Below are positions 24,078-35,476 of a DNA stretch of 64,000 nt, one piece after another. This DNA is from Neodontobutis hainanensis. Lineage: Eukaryota; Chordata; Actinopteri; Gobiiformes; Odontobutidae. Positions within the stretch are counted from its first letter, which is position 1, and each line of letters begins with the position of its first letter. The DNA lies in NCBI GenBank assembly GCA_024349245.1, contig JALDNG010002590.1, forward strand, positions 49,215 to 113,214. The letters are read 5' to 3'. A program made the translations under genes and the position numbers. The notes under the pieces are model-generated. The model was not told where the DNA came from and did not search any database. It saw only the letters and a program-made list of their open reading frames with translations.

Positions 24078-25741
24078 ATGCTCTCTGTGCATCTGCTTTT
24101 GTTTTTGACATTTGTCTTTGTTTTTTTCTTCACTGGAGCCGCTGAAGGTAAGTCTGAGGACGGTCACTGAACGGCTGTAAATGTCTCTTTTCTTTTATCA
24201 TTTACTAAAACAAAGGGTCAGTTAGGCTTTATCTTGAGACAAAAGGAATTAGCCCACACAAGACTCTCGGGTTGATACAGGAGCTAAGAAACTGAACACA
24301 ACAATAATATTCCTCCCTTTGCACAATCAAAGAGAAAGTGAAAGTAACCATGACAGGGCTGCAGCATTTTCAGAAAAAAGTATGTTTTATTGAAGTTATG
24401 TTACATGTTTTGTCTCATTTTGAGCTGAAATGAACTGTGATATATTTGTCTCGTTTCTCAGAGACTCAAGTGTCCTGTGTTTTCAACGAGGCTGTGTCCT
24501 GCCCTGCAGCTTTCAGAGCGACAGAGACGTTTTCTTCCAGTGGTTTAAGACTCCTTCAGATCTTCCAGTCCACAGCTACTACCAGATCTTTAAAGACCGG
24601 ACCTCTCTGTTTGTGGATCAGATCTCCAGAGGAAATGCCTCACTGCTGCTCAGAGACGTGAAGCTCCAGGATGAAGGCACATACAGGTGTCACCTGAGCA
24701 CATCCAGTGACATCAAAGAGACGTACATCAACCTGAAGGTGTTTGGTGAGAAAACAGTCATTAAACAGAAAGCATGTGTTTCTCTGAACTGAGTCCTGTG
24801 ATCTTATCTGTGAACTCTTTTGTTGCAGCTTCTGTTAGTTTTGTGAACATAGAGCAGAGAGGAGATGAACTGATCTGCAGCTCCAAAGATATTTACCCAA
24901 AACCTGATGTGAGCTGGTCTCTGAGGCCTCCACCTCCTGATGTTGAGCCCAAAACATCAGTCAGTGTCTCAGAGAAGGGTCTTTACTCCATCTTCAGCTC
25001 TGTCACACTTTCACACAAGCCTCCAGAGGAACACAGCTGTAACATCAGCACTGAGCACAGCTGGAGCAGCGCCACCTACAGGCTGCTGCGTGAGTACTAA
25101 CATTAGTTCAGTCAAAACAGTGAACTTACATTTACTCCAGAAAAAAGTGAATAGTTAAATCTAAAGTGAGACTTTCAGAGACAAAGTTAGAAAACTGTGG
25201 CTCTACTGAACATTTATTCATTCTTTATACTCTTATATATTTTATTTATTTAGTCTTTTTGCCTTTAGTTCAGTTTATTTCAGGAAATGAGTCCACAGTC
25301 TCCTGCTCTGACTCCAAGGCTTAAATAAAAAGCCTCATCTGGAAATTCAACCAGACTCAGACCATATTAACCCAGACTGGGACCAACAGAGTTTATAATG
25401 AATCCTGGAGACAGTTTGTGGAGGAGGTCTCAGAGTCCGGCCTGACTTTAAAGAACCTGGACTCAGGTCATCAGGGAGTCTACAGCTGTGTCCTCAGCTC
25501 TGACAGAGAGACTCTCATCAGCAGCACACACCTGAAGACACAACCTGAGACAGAGTCAGGTAAAGTCAGTCTGAGTCAGAGCTGTTCACATCATTATTGA
25601 ACAAATGGACTCAATAATAATTCTGTTTCTGTTACAGACAGGAAGCGTCTCTATAAATGTCTGGTGTTGTTTCTTCTGTTGGTGACAGTAGCTCTTCTGA
25701 TCTGGAGCTGCTGTTGGAGGAAAACAGAGTCAAGCGCATGA
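24078..25741 (+). pseudogene. Gene A': B7/HHLA2-like V-C-V Ig receptor, copy 2, broken
   Basis: Exons: leader 24,078-24,147 (MLSVHLLLFLTFVFVFFFTG), IgV 24,462-24,745, IgC 24,829-25,089, third Ig 25,269-25,559, transmembrane 25,638-25,741 with TGA at 25,739. The leader ends in phase 1 and joins the IgV exon as ETQVSCVFNE, but one base is missing just after (near 24,491) and throws the CVLPCSF cysteine block out of frame. The middle of the IgV exon is also shortened: copy 1 has about 36 extra bases between HSYY and the DRTSLF block. In the third Ig exon TCA has become TAA at 25,322-25,324, a point change that homopolymer error does not explain. The predicted tail is very short (about ten residues after the span). 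Two independent lesions make a pseudogene likelier here than in gene B. Confidence 0.72.
24334..24345 (+). promoter_or_regulatory. ISRE/IRF-type site in intron 1 of A'
   Basis: GAAAGTGAAAGT is a perfect match to the GAAANNGAAANN consensus bound by interferon-regulatory factors. It lies 187 bases after the leader exon. A site of 12 bases can arise by chance; use by an immune receptor gene is plausible but inferred. Confidence 0.4.
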
Positions 25742-25885
25742 GTGAGCATATATTTATATATACTTGAACTACTTCATGAATGTTTTATACGTTTTATTAA
25801 CATTTGTAAATACCACAAACTTTAGAAATGAATGAACTATTATGACTTCCACTCGACAAATCAGGAGCTGAGTTTTATAGATTAT

Positions 25886-26256
25886 ACCAGGAATAAACCA
25901 GGTCTAAACCAGGTCTAAACCAGGACTAAACCAGGAATAAACCAGGTCTAAACCAGGAATAAACCAGGACTAAACCAGGACTAAACCAGGACTAAACCAG
26001 GACTAAACCAGGACTAAACCAGGTCTAAACCAGGACTAAACCAGGACTAAACCAGGACTAAACCAGGTCTAAACCAGGTCTAAACCAGGTCTAAACCAGG
26101 TCTAAACCAGGTCTAAACCAGGTCTAAACCAGGTCTAAACCAGGACTAAACCAGGAATAAACCAGGTCTAAACCAGGTCTAAACCAGGAATAAACCAGGA
26201 CTAAACCAGGTCTAAACCAGGTCTAAACCAGGTCTAAACCAGGACTAAACCAGGTC
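25886..26256 (+). repeat. Minisatellite (AAACCAGGTCTA type), copy 2
   Basis: Counterpart of 1,474-1,703 but about 140 bases longer, so it has changed length since the duplication. It again stops directly at the end of the coiled-coil gene. Confidence 0.9.
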
Positions 26257-26257
26257 T

Positions 26258-27957
26258 TTAAGTAGGTTCCTGCCTTTGACTGTTTTCGTACAGATCACAG
26301 ATCATAATCATAAACCTAAGGATCCAGCTCAAAATATCGCTCTCTGTCCAAAATCTGTCATTGCTCTGAGTATTCTGCTGTGATGACATTGTCTCTGTCT
26401 CTTCTGTAGTTCTTTGGTCCTGACTCTCCGGCTGGCTCGATAGAACTTTGTCCAGTTCAGCATGACCTCTGTGTGCTTCATTGTTAAGGCTTAAATCTCT
26501 TGGTAAGGAAACATTCATTGTCTCTTGAGCCTGTGTCAGACTGCGTTCGAAGTCGTCCAGTGCAGAGACCAGATCGGTAACCTCCCAGACATTTCTAGCA
26601 ATGTCTCTCGTTGTCCTCGTTCTATTCATCCTTGTTGTATTCATCTGCCTTTGGTCCTGAGCAGAGATATCACTCTCCGGCTGGCTCAGACTTCCCTCCT
26701 GGTTTGTTCTGACCTCGTCCAGGCCAGTATTCTTCTGTTGAGTAAAGGTTCTAATTTGATCTTGGAGGTCTCTATTTAGATTTTGCAGAGTTATCACCTC
26801 GTCACAAATGATTTTATTCTGGGCTTTAAAACTATCCTCCATTTGTTTCTGTTCAGCGCTGTTCTCAGCCTTGAAATCGTCAGACGATGGTATATTCGAA
26901 TTACTTCCAGATTCTGAACCTCGTTTATGCCTTTCTGTTTGCGCAAAGTCTCTTTCATCTCATTTATCTCTTTATTCTTCATCGTGATAACTTTTTGTTG
27001 TTCCAGCTGAATTTTCTCAAGGCTCTCTAGCTTTTCTTCGTGCTGCGTTTTTGTCTCTGTGAGTTTTTTCTCGAGACGAGTGATGACCCCTGTCAGAGAG
27101 TTCACTGTCTCGACCCGTTCAGCATGACCTCCGTGTGCTTCATTGTTAAGGCTTAAATCTCTTGGTAAGGAAACATTCATTGTCTCTTGAGCCTGTGTCC
27201 GACTGCGTTCGAAGTCGTCCGGTGCAGAGACCAGATCGGTAACCTCCCAGACATTTCTAGCAATATCTCTCGTTGTCCTCGTTCTATTCATCCTTGTGGT
27301 ATTCATCTGCCTTTGGTCCTGAGCAGAGATATCACTCTCCGGCTGGCTCAGACTTCCCTCCTGGTTTGTTCTGACCTCGTCCAGGCCAGTATTCTTCTGT
27401 TGAGTAAAGGTTCTAATTTCTTTTTGGAGGTCTATTAGTTTATTGTGCAGAGTTAACATCTCGTCACAAATGATTTTTTTCTGGACTTTAAAAGTATCCT
27501 CCATTTTACTGAAACGATGTTCCTGTTCAGCGCTTTTCTCAAACTGAACGAGCAACCTTTCCTGGACTTTGTGCAGCTGATTGTGCAATTTAATTATTTC
27601 CAGATTCTGAAACTCGTTTATGTCTTTCTGTTTGCGCAAAGTCTCTTTCATCTCATTTATCTCTTCATTCTTCATCGTGATAACTTTTTGTTGTTCCAGC
27701 TGAATTTTCTCAAGGCTCTCTAGCTTTTCTTTGTGCTGCGTTTTTGTCTCGGTGAGTTTTTTCTCGAGACGAGTGACGACCCCCGTCAGAGAGTTCACTT
27801 TCTCGAGCAGTTCAGTATGGCCTCTGTGTGCTTCATCGTTAAGGCTTAAATCTCTTGGTAAGGGATCATTCCTTCTCCCTTGAGCCGATATCTGACTGGA
27901 GTCGTCCGGTTCACCGGCCACATCATAAGACCCAAACATCCCTCCAATAATATCCAC
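26258..27957 (-). pseudogene. Repeat-built coiled-coil protein gene, copy 2 (first two thirds open)
   Basis: The better preserved copy of 1,704-3,397. An open frame of 387 codons runs from 27,957 (GTG; first ATG at about 27,939) to 26,794. Order: short N-terminus (MFGSYDVAGEPDDSSQ), coiled coil 1 (residues about 40-150), polar linker with the RTTRDIARNVWEV block, second NVSLPRDLSLNNEAH block near residue 280, coiled coil 2 (about 290-360), then an out-of-frame Arg-rich end. The third repeat continues in another frame, 26,842 to 26,258, ending SQRQEP. The shift lies near 26,885 and is shared with copy 1. Cytoplasmic or nuclear by lack of signal and membrane segments. No enzyme motif is seen. 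I cannot name the family. Confidence 0.55.
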
Positions 27958-28315
27958 CTTCCTGTTCTTACTTAAAAGTGCTAGATGAATAAATGTAAAT
28001 GTAAGAATATAATCTTATTTAATGCGTCTCCTTCACTGTGTGTTTCTCCTGTAGCAGCTCTGTCTGTCTGTCTGTCTGTTTCAAAGTGTAAGGCCTCTAT
28101 AGATAAACCTGCCGATGACATCACACGGTCACGGAACTTCATGTGACCTTTAGGCCCCTCCCACTCACTGAATCTCCATGGAGACGGTGCATTACATGGA
28201 TTCTATTGACAGTGCAGGAGACAGGATTTGTTGGTTGTCATGATTTAAAAAACTTGATTTTACAGAAATCATAGGGCTTTGTTGTCAAAATGAATTAATC
28301 AGTCTCAATAGATTT

Positions 28316-29618
28316 AGATTTAGACCTGGTTTAGACCTGATTTAGACCTGGTTTAGACCTGGTTTAGACCTGGTTTAGACCTGATTTAGACCTGATTTAG
28401 ATCCTGGTTTAGATCTGGTTTAGACCTGGTTTAGACCTGGTTTAGACCTGGTTTAGACCTGATTTAGACCTGGTTTAGACCTGGTTTAGACCTGGTTTAG
28501 ACCTGGTTTAGATCCTGGTTTAGATCTGGTTTAGACCTGGTTTAGACCTGGTTTAGACCTGGTTTAGACCTGATTTAGACCTGATTTAGACCTGATTTAG
28601 ATCCTGGTTTAGATCTGGTTTAGACCTGGTTTAGACCTGGTTTAGACCTGGTTTAGACCTGATTTAGACCTGGTTTAGACCTGGTTTAGACCTGGTTTAG
28701 ATCCTGGTTTAGATCTGGTTTAGACCTGGTTTAGACCTGGTTTAGACCTGGTTTAGACCTGATTTAGACCTGGTTTAGACCTGATTTAGACCTGGTTTAG
28801 ATCCTGGTTTAGATCTGGTTTAGATCTGGTTTAGACCTGGTTTAGACCTGGTTTAGACCTGATTTAGACCTGGTTTAGACCTGGTTTAGACCTGGTTTAG
28901 ACCTGATTTAGATCCTGGTTTAGATCTGGTTTAGACCTGGTTTAGACCTGGTTTAGACCTGATTTAGACCTGGTTTAGACCTGGTTTAGTCCTGGTTTAG
29001 ACCTGGTTTAGACCTGGTTTAGTCCTGATTTAGACCTGTTTTAGGCCTGTTTTAGACCTGGTTTAGACCTGGTTTAGATCTGGTTTAGACCTGGTTTAGA
29101 CCTGTTTTAGTCCTGCTTTAAACCTATTTTAGACCTGGTTTAGTCCTGGTTTAGACCTGATTTAGACCTGGTTTAGTCCTGGTTTAGACCTGATTTAGAC
29201 CTGGTTTAGACCTGGTTTAGACCTGTTTTAGTCCTGCTTTAAACCTGTTTTAGACCTGGTTTAGACCTGGTTTAGACCTGGTTTAGTCCTGGTTTAGATC
29301 TGGTTTAGACCTGGTTTGGACCTGGTTTAGTCCTGGTTTAGACACGGTTTAGACCCGATTTAGACCCGGTTTAGACCTGGTTTAGACCTGGTTTAGTCCT
29401 GGTTTAGATCTGGTTTAGACCTGGTTTGGACCTGGTTTAGTCCTGGTTTAGACACGGTTTAGACCCGATTTAGACCCGGTTTAGACCTGGTTTAGACTGG
29501 TCAGGTCTAAATCAAGTCTAAACCAGGACTAAACCAGGTCTAAACAAGGTCTAAAACAGGTCTAAACCAGGCCTAAATCAAGTCTAAACCAGGACTAAAC
29601 CAGGTCTAAACAAGGTCT
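28316..29618 (-). repeat. Large minisatellite array (TTTAGACCTGGT), copy 2, inverting at right end
   Basis: Counterpart of 3,755-4,945 with about 110 more bases, partly from a duplicated block containing ACACGGTTTAGACCCG. Orientation flips near 29,495. Confidence 0.9.
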
Positions 29619-30296
29619 ATGGTTTCTGACCTGGTTTTTGACACTGTCTAATATTCTCCTCAATTGAATTTGGCAACAGTAATAGATTTGTTCTGTATTT
29701 TTTCTGACTCATGCTACCTTTTCTGTTTTACATATTCTGACTGAGACGAAGAGAAACAGTCGACTCCTGAAAAGACCTAAGGTTATCTTCATCTAAAGTA
29801 AACCTGAACATAGTGAGTACAAAGATCTAGTGAGTATATGATCTGAGTCTGATCAAACAACGAGGATGTGAGTTAGACTCCATCAGGGTTACAAATGTAG
29901 TATTTAGGAAAAACAAAATTAGTAAAGAAATTTATAATTTGTCAATCTGAGATAGAATAAAAGTTAAGAAAGAAATGTAGGAAGATTGCTCCGTCTCCCT
30001 TCGAGGCTAAAACAAAAGCTTTGAAGCCCAAAGATGTAAATCAAATGTTGAGATTATTAGCAATAGCAGGTTATAGCAGGTTGTGGACTGTAACTTTGCT
30101 GTATTAATAGCAACTTAAGAGGTCTGATAAAAACTGCAGACCAAAGTGGAGGTTCAATTAAAATAAAGAATTAAAGTGAATAAGGAGTTAAACAGAGCAT
30201 TTTCTGTGTTAAAAGAAAGCATGAGAATAATCTAGCTTCAGGAAGTCCTGATAATAAAATGTTCCATTTGTAGCAGAGAGAAAGGGTTACTCATCA
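29619..30296. other. Duplicated non-coding stretch before the L2 insertion
   Basis: Matches 4,946-5,622 closely. No gene is seen. Confidence 0.6.
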
Positions 30297-32185
30297 CCAC
30301 ACAATAAATAAACTCACCAAACCTTTATCTCATGTTGCTCTATCTTCTGATGAACTTTGCACTTCATTCTTGGCTCACATTCTAGAAAAATCAGATCCCG
30401 TAAACCAGTGCCTCTTTCATGATCCAACTAATATTAGTTACCTGCCGAATCAACCTGGTCAATTCCTGCCTTCTTTCTCTCTGTCTACTCCTTCTTCTGT
30501 CTCTGAGTTAATCTTGAAGTCCAATCCTTCATCTTGTCATCTTGACCCCGCTCCTACCACTCTACTGAAACTCTGCCATTCAGTTATTTCTGCACCTATC
30601 TCTCACTTCATCAATGCATCTCTTATCTCTGCTTCATTTCCTCTGTCACTGAAAACTGCAGCTGTTACCCCTGTCCTCAAGAAACCCAACCTTGATCCTC
30701 AGTCTTATCTAATTATCGTCCCATTTCAAATCTCCCTTCATATCTAAACTACTGGAAAGCACTGTTGCCTCCCAGCTTCAGTCTTTTCTAGTTGAAAATA
30801 ATCTCTTTGATCCATTTCAATCTGGTTTTCGCCCTTTGCATAGTACTGAAACTGCACTAGTCAAGGTAACAAATGATCTGCTTCTCGCTGGTGATTCTGG
30901 TTCTCTGTCTATGCTTCTGTTGCTTGACCTCAGCTCTTCCTTCGACACCGTCTCCCATCGACTACTCATTTCGCGCCTTTTGGATGTGGGTATTTCTGGT
31001 GCTGCTCTTTCCTGGTTTTCCTCTTATCTCTCTGACAGACGGTTTTATATTTCACTTCAGAATTTTCGCTCACCCAATGCTCCCCTGAAGCAAGGTGTTC
31101 CTCAGGGATCCGTTCTTGGGCCATTATTATTTATAATTTATATAATACCTCTTAGTCAGATCCTCCGCCGTCATGGTTTTAATTATCATTTTTACGCTGA
31201 CGACATTCAATTATATAGTACCTGTACATCAACTTTATCTCTCACAACCGACAAAATCTCTGCTTGTGTGCATGAAATAAAAGACTGGCTTCATTCAAAT
31301 TTTCTAAAACTCAACATGGACAAAACTGAGATTATCTTCACTGGACCTTCATCACTCACTAATAAAATTCCTACTAACTTCACCTGTGCGATTGCCGGCT
31401 CTTTCATCAAACCATCTAGTACTGTTAAAAATCTTGGTGTAATTTTTGATCCCTCTCTATCTTTCCACTCTCACATTAATTCCATCACTAAAGTGGCATT
31501 CTTTCATCTACGTCGCATTGCTCAGCTCCGTCCTTTATCAGCATCTCAGATGCTGAAACCATTATCCATGCATTTGTCACCTCACGCCTTGATTACTGTA
31601 ATGCACTGTTCATTGGCCTACCAGCTAGCTCCATTTCCAAATTACAATACATTCAAAACTCTGCTGCTAGACTACTCACACACACCAAGCGTTCTGCACA
31701 TATTTCCCCAATCCTACATGATCTTCACTGGCTTCCCGTGGTTCACCGTATCAAATACAAAATTCTCCTTCTCGCTTTTAAGTCTCTGCACGGCCTTGCT
31801 CCCCCCTACCTCTGTAACCTGCTTCTCCCCTACACCCCTACACGCTCTTTACGATCCGCTGATTCCAGCCTTCTCGTTGTCCCTCGGCATCGCCTTGCTT
31901 CAATGGGGGGCAGATCATTTAGTGTTATTGCGCCCAAAATGTGGAACTCTCTCCCCCTATCACTCCGTCAGGTTAACACTATCTCTGAATTCAAATCCAT
32001 GCTCAAAACACACCTGTTTTCTGAATGTTACAGTTCTTTCTCTTCCTTTGTCTATTGTTGTTCTGTCTGCTCTCTTTGTCAATTGTACTCATTGTTGTTT
32101 GTTTATTGTATATTGTAAAGCGTCCTTGAGCTCTGGAAAGGCGCTATATAAATAAAACTTATTATTATTATTATTATTATTATCA
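30297..32185 (+). mobile_element. 5'-truncated L2-type LINE inserted in copy 2 only
   Basis: Reverse transcriptase of a non-LTR retrotransposon: HSTETALVKVTNDLLLAGDS, the LLDLSSSFDTVSH block, LKQGVPQGSVLGPLLF and the catalytic YADD (YHFYADDIQLY). Continuous from 30,836 to about 31,700, with the C-terminal part in another frame (31,738-32,118: YKILLLAFKSLHGLAPPYL; MWNSLPLSLRQ). The 3' end reads GGCGCTATATAAATAAAACTT followed by an ATT microsatellite. ATCA flanks both sides (30,293-30,296; 32,182-32,185), and the matching site in copy 1 (near 5,620) is empty. The endonuclease is missing through 5' truncation. L2 is the likeliest clade from the motif and tail pattern; a related Jockey-superfamily clade cannot be excluded. 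Confidence 0.8.
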
Positions 32186-35100
32186 GCAGTGATGAAGCAA
32201 GATACTGTAGAAGAATAAAAACAATAGTTTAATGCAGCTAAAACCACACTGATATTAAGGACCTCTATTAGTTCTTGTACTAATAGATACATACAATTGT
32301 TTTGCAAAATACTAATCAATACTTTTTTTTGTATCCAAGGTTTCGGATCGTTTAACATTTTCACTTCCGTGTTTTGTCTTTGTGTTTTTTAAGTGGCACT
32401 ATGTGTGTGTCATGACTTAACTCCTGTTGTCCGCTCAGTGTTGCTCCTGCTGTGGCCTGGGTCTGGGTCTCAAGCCTCCACACTTCGCTCTGTTCCTTGT
32501 CCCGCTGCAGACATGTCCCCCTCTGCACCTCCACCACCTCCACCTCTCACGGCCTCGCCCGCTCCGGTGACCAGAGGAATTCATGCATTTTCCTTGTGTT
32601 GCTTCAAAAGTGAACACACACGTTCAGCTTTAAACACACTATAGTTACAACTTTTCAAACAGAATAATATTTCTATGAGTTGGATTTATTTCACTTTATT
32701 TTTTTATACTTTATTGTTTTATTTATTTTAATGAAGAAACTCTGTTGTATGTTTATTTAGGTACGTTTTTTGTGCTGCCTTTTCTTGAGACAAAAACAAA
32801 ACTGTGATGCCAAAGTGTTTTGTTGAGACTAGAAGCACAAAATATAAAACTTGTAAAGGAGCCTAATGCTTTTCTTTGGCAGTGCCAACAATGAACGGAC
32901 GTCTTTATAGAACAGAGCGTTAACGTCTCGTGAGACCGGTCCAGACCTTAGGTGTCCATAGTTCACACAAATAACAAAACTAATCTAAAGTGTTACACCA
33001 TCTAAAGATGTCTGTGAAGGTTTTCAGTTTTCAGGTCCTCATGAAGACAAGGTTAAAGCAAAAGTATCTGGACTCAGTTTTCAGGTGAAGATGTTTTGTC
33101 TCTAAAGAAAGCAGTGATGGTTCTGTTGGAGAAACTAAACAGCTTCACAAGAGGATTTATCGGCTCAGAAGTCTGCACCTCCACCTTTTGTCCAGAGAGG
33201 TGTGAGGGAAGCCTTTTTTGTTCAAATGGAAAAGCCCTCTCTGAACAGATTCATCTTGTATTTACGACAGTGTTCTGAAACCTAAACCAGAACAGTTTCA
33301 CTCTAAAACAACACCTGAATGAACAGTGTCACTAACGACTCTCAGAGTCACACTGTCCTTTCAGAGTTAACGACTCTGAGACCAGAACAGGCTGGTCCAA
33401 TCAGGTTTAGTTTCAGGGGAAACTCCTCCCTCTAGAGGTAAAGCGCAGCTCTCTTTCAGTTGAATTGATGAAGTTTCTTGGAAAAGTCTTCACCTTGAAA
33501 ACCTACTCCAGATGCCTTTGCTTTGACCCTTTTGTCAAGATGACCTGGATGACCGAGAACCTCACAGAATGTGTTACTCTGCTTTTGTTTGAATCACTTC
33601 TGATTAAACAGTCTTCAGTGTTTTATCCGTTTTAAAGAGAAAGGCAGCCATATCCAGTTATTGTTGCTACTTTAAATCATTCTTTCTCTTCCATTTTAAA
33701 CTCAAGCACTTATTTTTGGATTGTGTTTTAAATACTATTTGTTTTTTATTATAAATATTAGTCTATGTATGATCTAAAATGTAAAATCTCTAAGTTTATA
33801 AATAAAGAGGCCTTATTTAGCTTTAGCTCAGACGTTTAGTTCAGTGATGTACGTAAAGTTTTACAAAGTCTAGGAACAGCTGCTGTAAAAGAACAATCAT
33901 GTAAACCTTGACCTCTGACCTGAGGACCTCTGATAGACCACAGAGCTCTGCTGGTTTGATAAAGAGAAAAGAAAAACTGGTTTACTCCAACATAAAGTGC
34001 ATTTTGACTGAGGAAGATGTTTCATAGACAGTGTTCAGTCCAGTTGAATCCAAAGCTTTTCTGACCTCACTGCTGAGACACTGGGGCTGATTATAGGTCA
34101 CTAGGACCAGGGCACACGCACCAGGAGAAACATGAGGCTCACATCAGAATAAACTATCAGACAGTCTTCCAGAGTCGGGATTAGATCAGTCCATAATGAA
34201 ATACTGCCTCTGTGAAAAAACTCTTCCTAAACTCTTTCTGAGCCATAATGACCTTTGAATAAAACTGCACACTTTCATTAGCTCCCGTCTCAAACACTGA
34301 TGCACTTTATGTTGGAGTCTGTTGTCAGTCGGAAAATATTTCACTGAAGGATAAAATGAGACTTGAACTTTCCTTTTCATAGTATTTAAAACAGTAAAGA
34401 ACAGTAAGAGTATTTCTTATTTGCACTTTGGGTGGATTCTCAGACTGAGTGGAAAAGTCTGTTTCACTTTGACCTTTTATTCATAAAGCTCTGGAGAAAA
34501 CTTGAACTGAAGATGTGTTTACTAAGACTCCAGTGTCTTCTGCTCAATCCTCAGTATTTATAATGTTTAATGTGTTTATTATATAAGTGCTTTATGCTCT
34601 GTGAATAATAATAATACCTGACTGGATTTATCTGTTACTGCAGATGTATGTTCTCGTTTTATAAATAAAAGAATAAAGTTTTGTTTATTGGATGTGTGTA
34701 CTGTATATTCACCAGAATAAATCTTCCATCAGATGAAATTAGATTAGATTAGATTCTTTATTGATCCAAAGGAAAATTCAGGTTTCCAGAGTTGCATTAA
34801 TTACAAATAAGCACAACATGCACTTTAGTTTCATAAGAACAAACTACAGTAATAAATACAGCTTATGGTGATATAAAAGTGACATTAAATGCAGGTGTGA
34901 ACTATTATTTTCATGTTAAGGAGCAGTTACAGATTTAAATGAACTGAAGAAAGTGTGCAACAGTCCCCCCAAACACACATGGGGCCAGGACTCCCCTGCA
35001 AAAGAGATTTGTAATCTCAGTGGGACTATCCTGGTTAAATAAAAAAAATAATAAATAAAATAAAATAAAAATCTACCCTAAGGTAATATTGTTTTCTCAA

Positions 35101-35238
35101 CAGTTGTTGTTGGACTGGTTTGCTGTAAAAACCTTTGCTGTTGATATGTTTGATCTGTGTTTCACTTTCAGTTTTAAATAAAATTGGATCTAACCTAGTC
35201 TTTTTATAATTTACTCACAATAAAGTACATGGAACAAT
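32186..35238. other. Non-coding duplicated stretch, copy 2
   Basis: Nearly identical to 5,623-8,690 apart from small indels. Nothing coding is supported. The recurring short frame with a Pro-rich stretch (32,393-32,644) is conserved only because the DNA is duplicated. Confidence 0.6.
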
Positions 35239-35239
35239 G

Positions 35240-35473
35240 GTAAATGACATGCATTTATATAACACTTTCCTGCACCCTTCTCGGGCTCCCAAAGCACTTT
35301 ACATGGTGCTTTTACTCACCCTATTCACACACATCCACTCCTGGGGCAGACAGAGGGGGGCTGCCACACAAACGGTGCTCAACCTTCTCCCACCACCAAC
35401 ACTTCCACAGTCACACACACTCATACACCAGAGCTACGGACACTGGAGGCAAGGTGGGTTAAGTGTCTTGCCC
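35240..35473 (-). repeat. MIR-like SINE with L2-type tail, copy 2
   Basis: Counterpart of 8,695-8,928, slightly better preserved at the tail (TTTCCTGCACCCTTCTCGGG). Confidence 0.6.
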
Positions 35474-35476
35474 TAA

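Noticed and set aside
23790..24170. 126-codon frame covering the A' leader
   Set aside because: The real leader starts at the internal ATG (24,078), which gives a hydrophobic signal peptide and a phase-1 donor; the upstream part is 5' flank.
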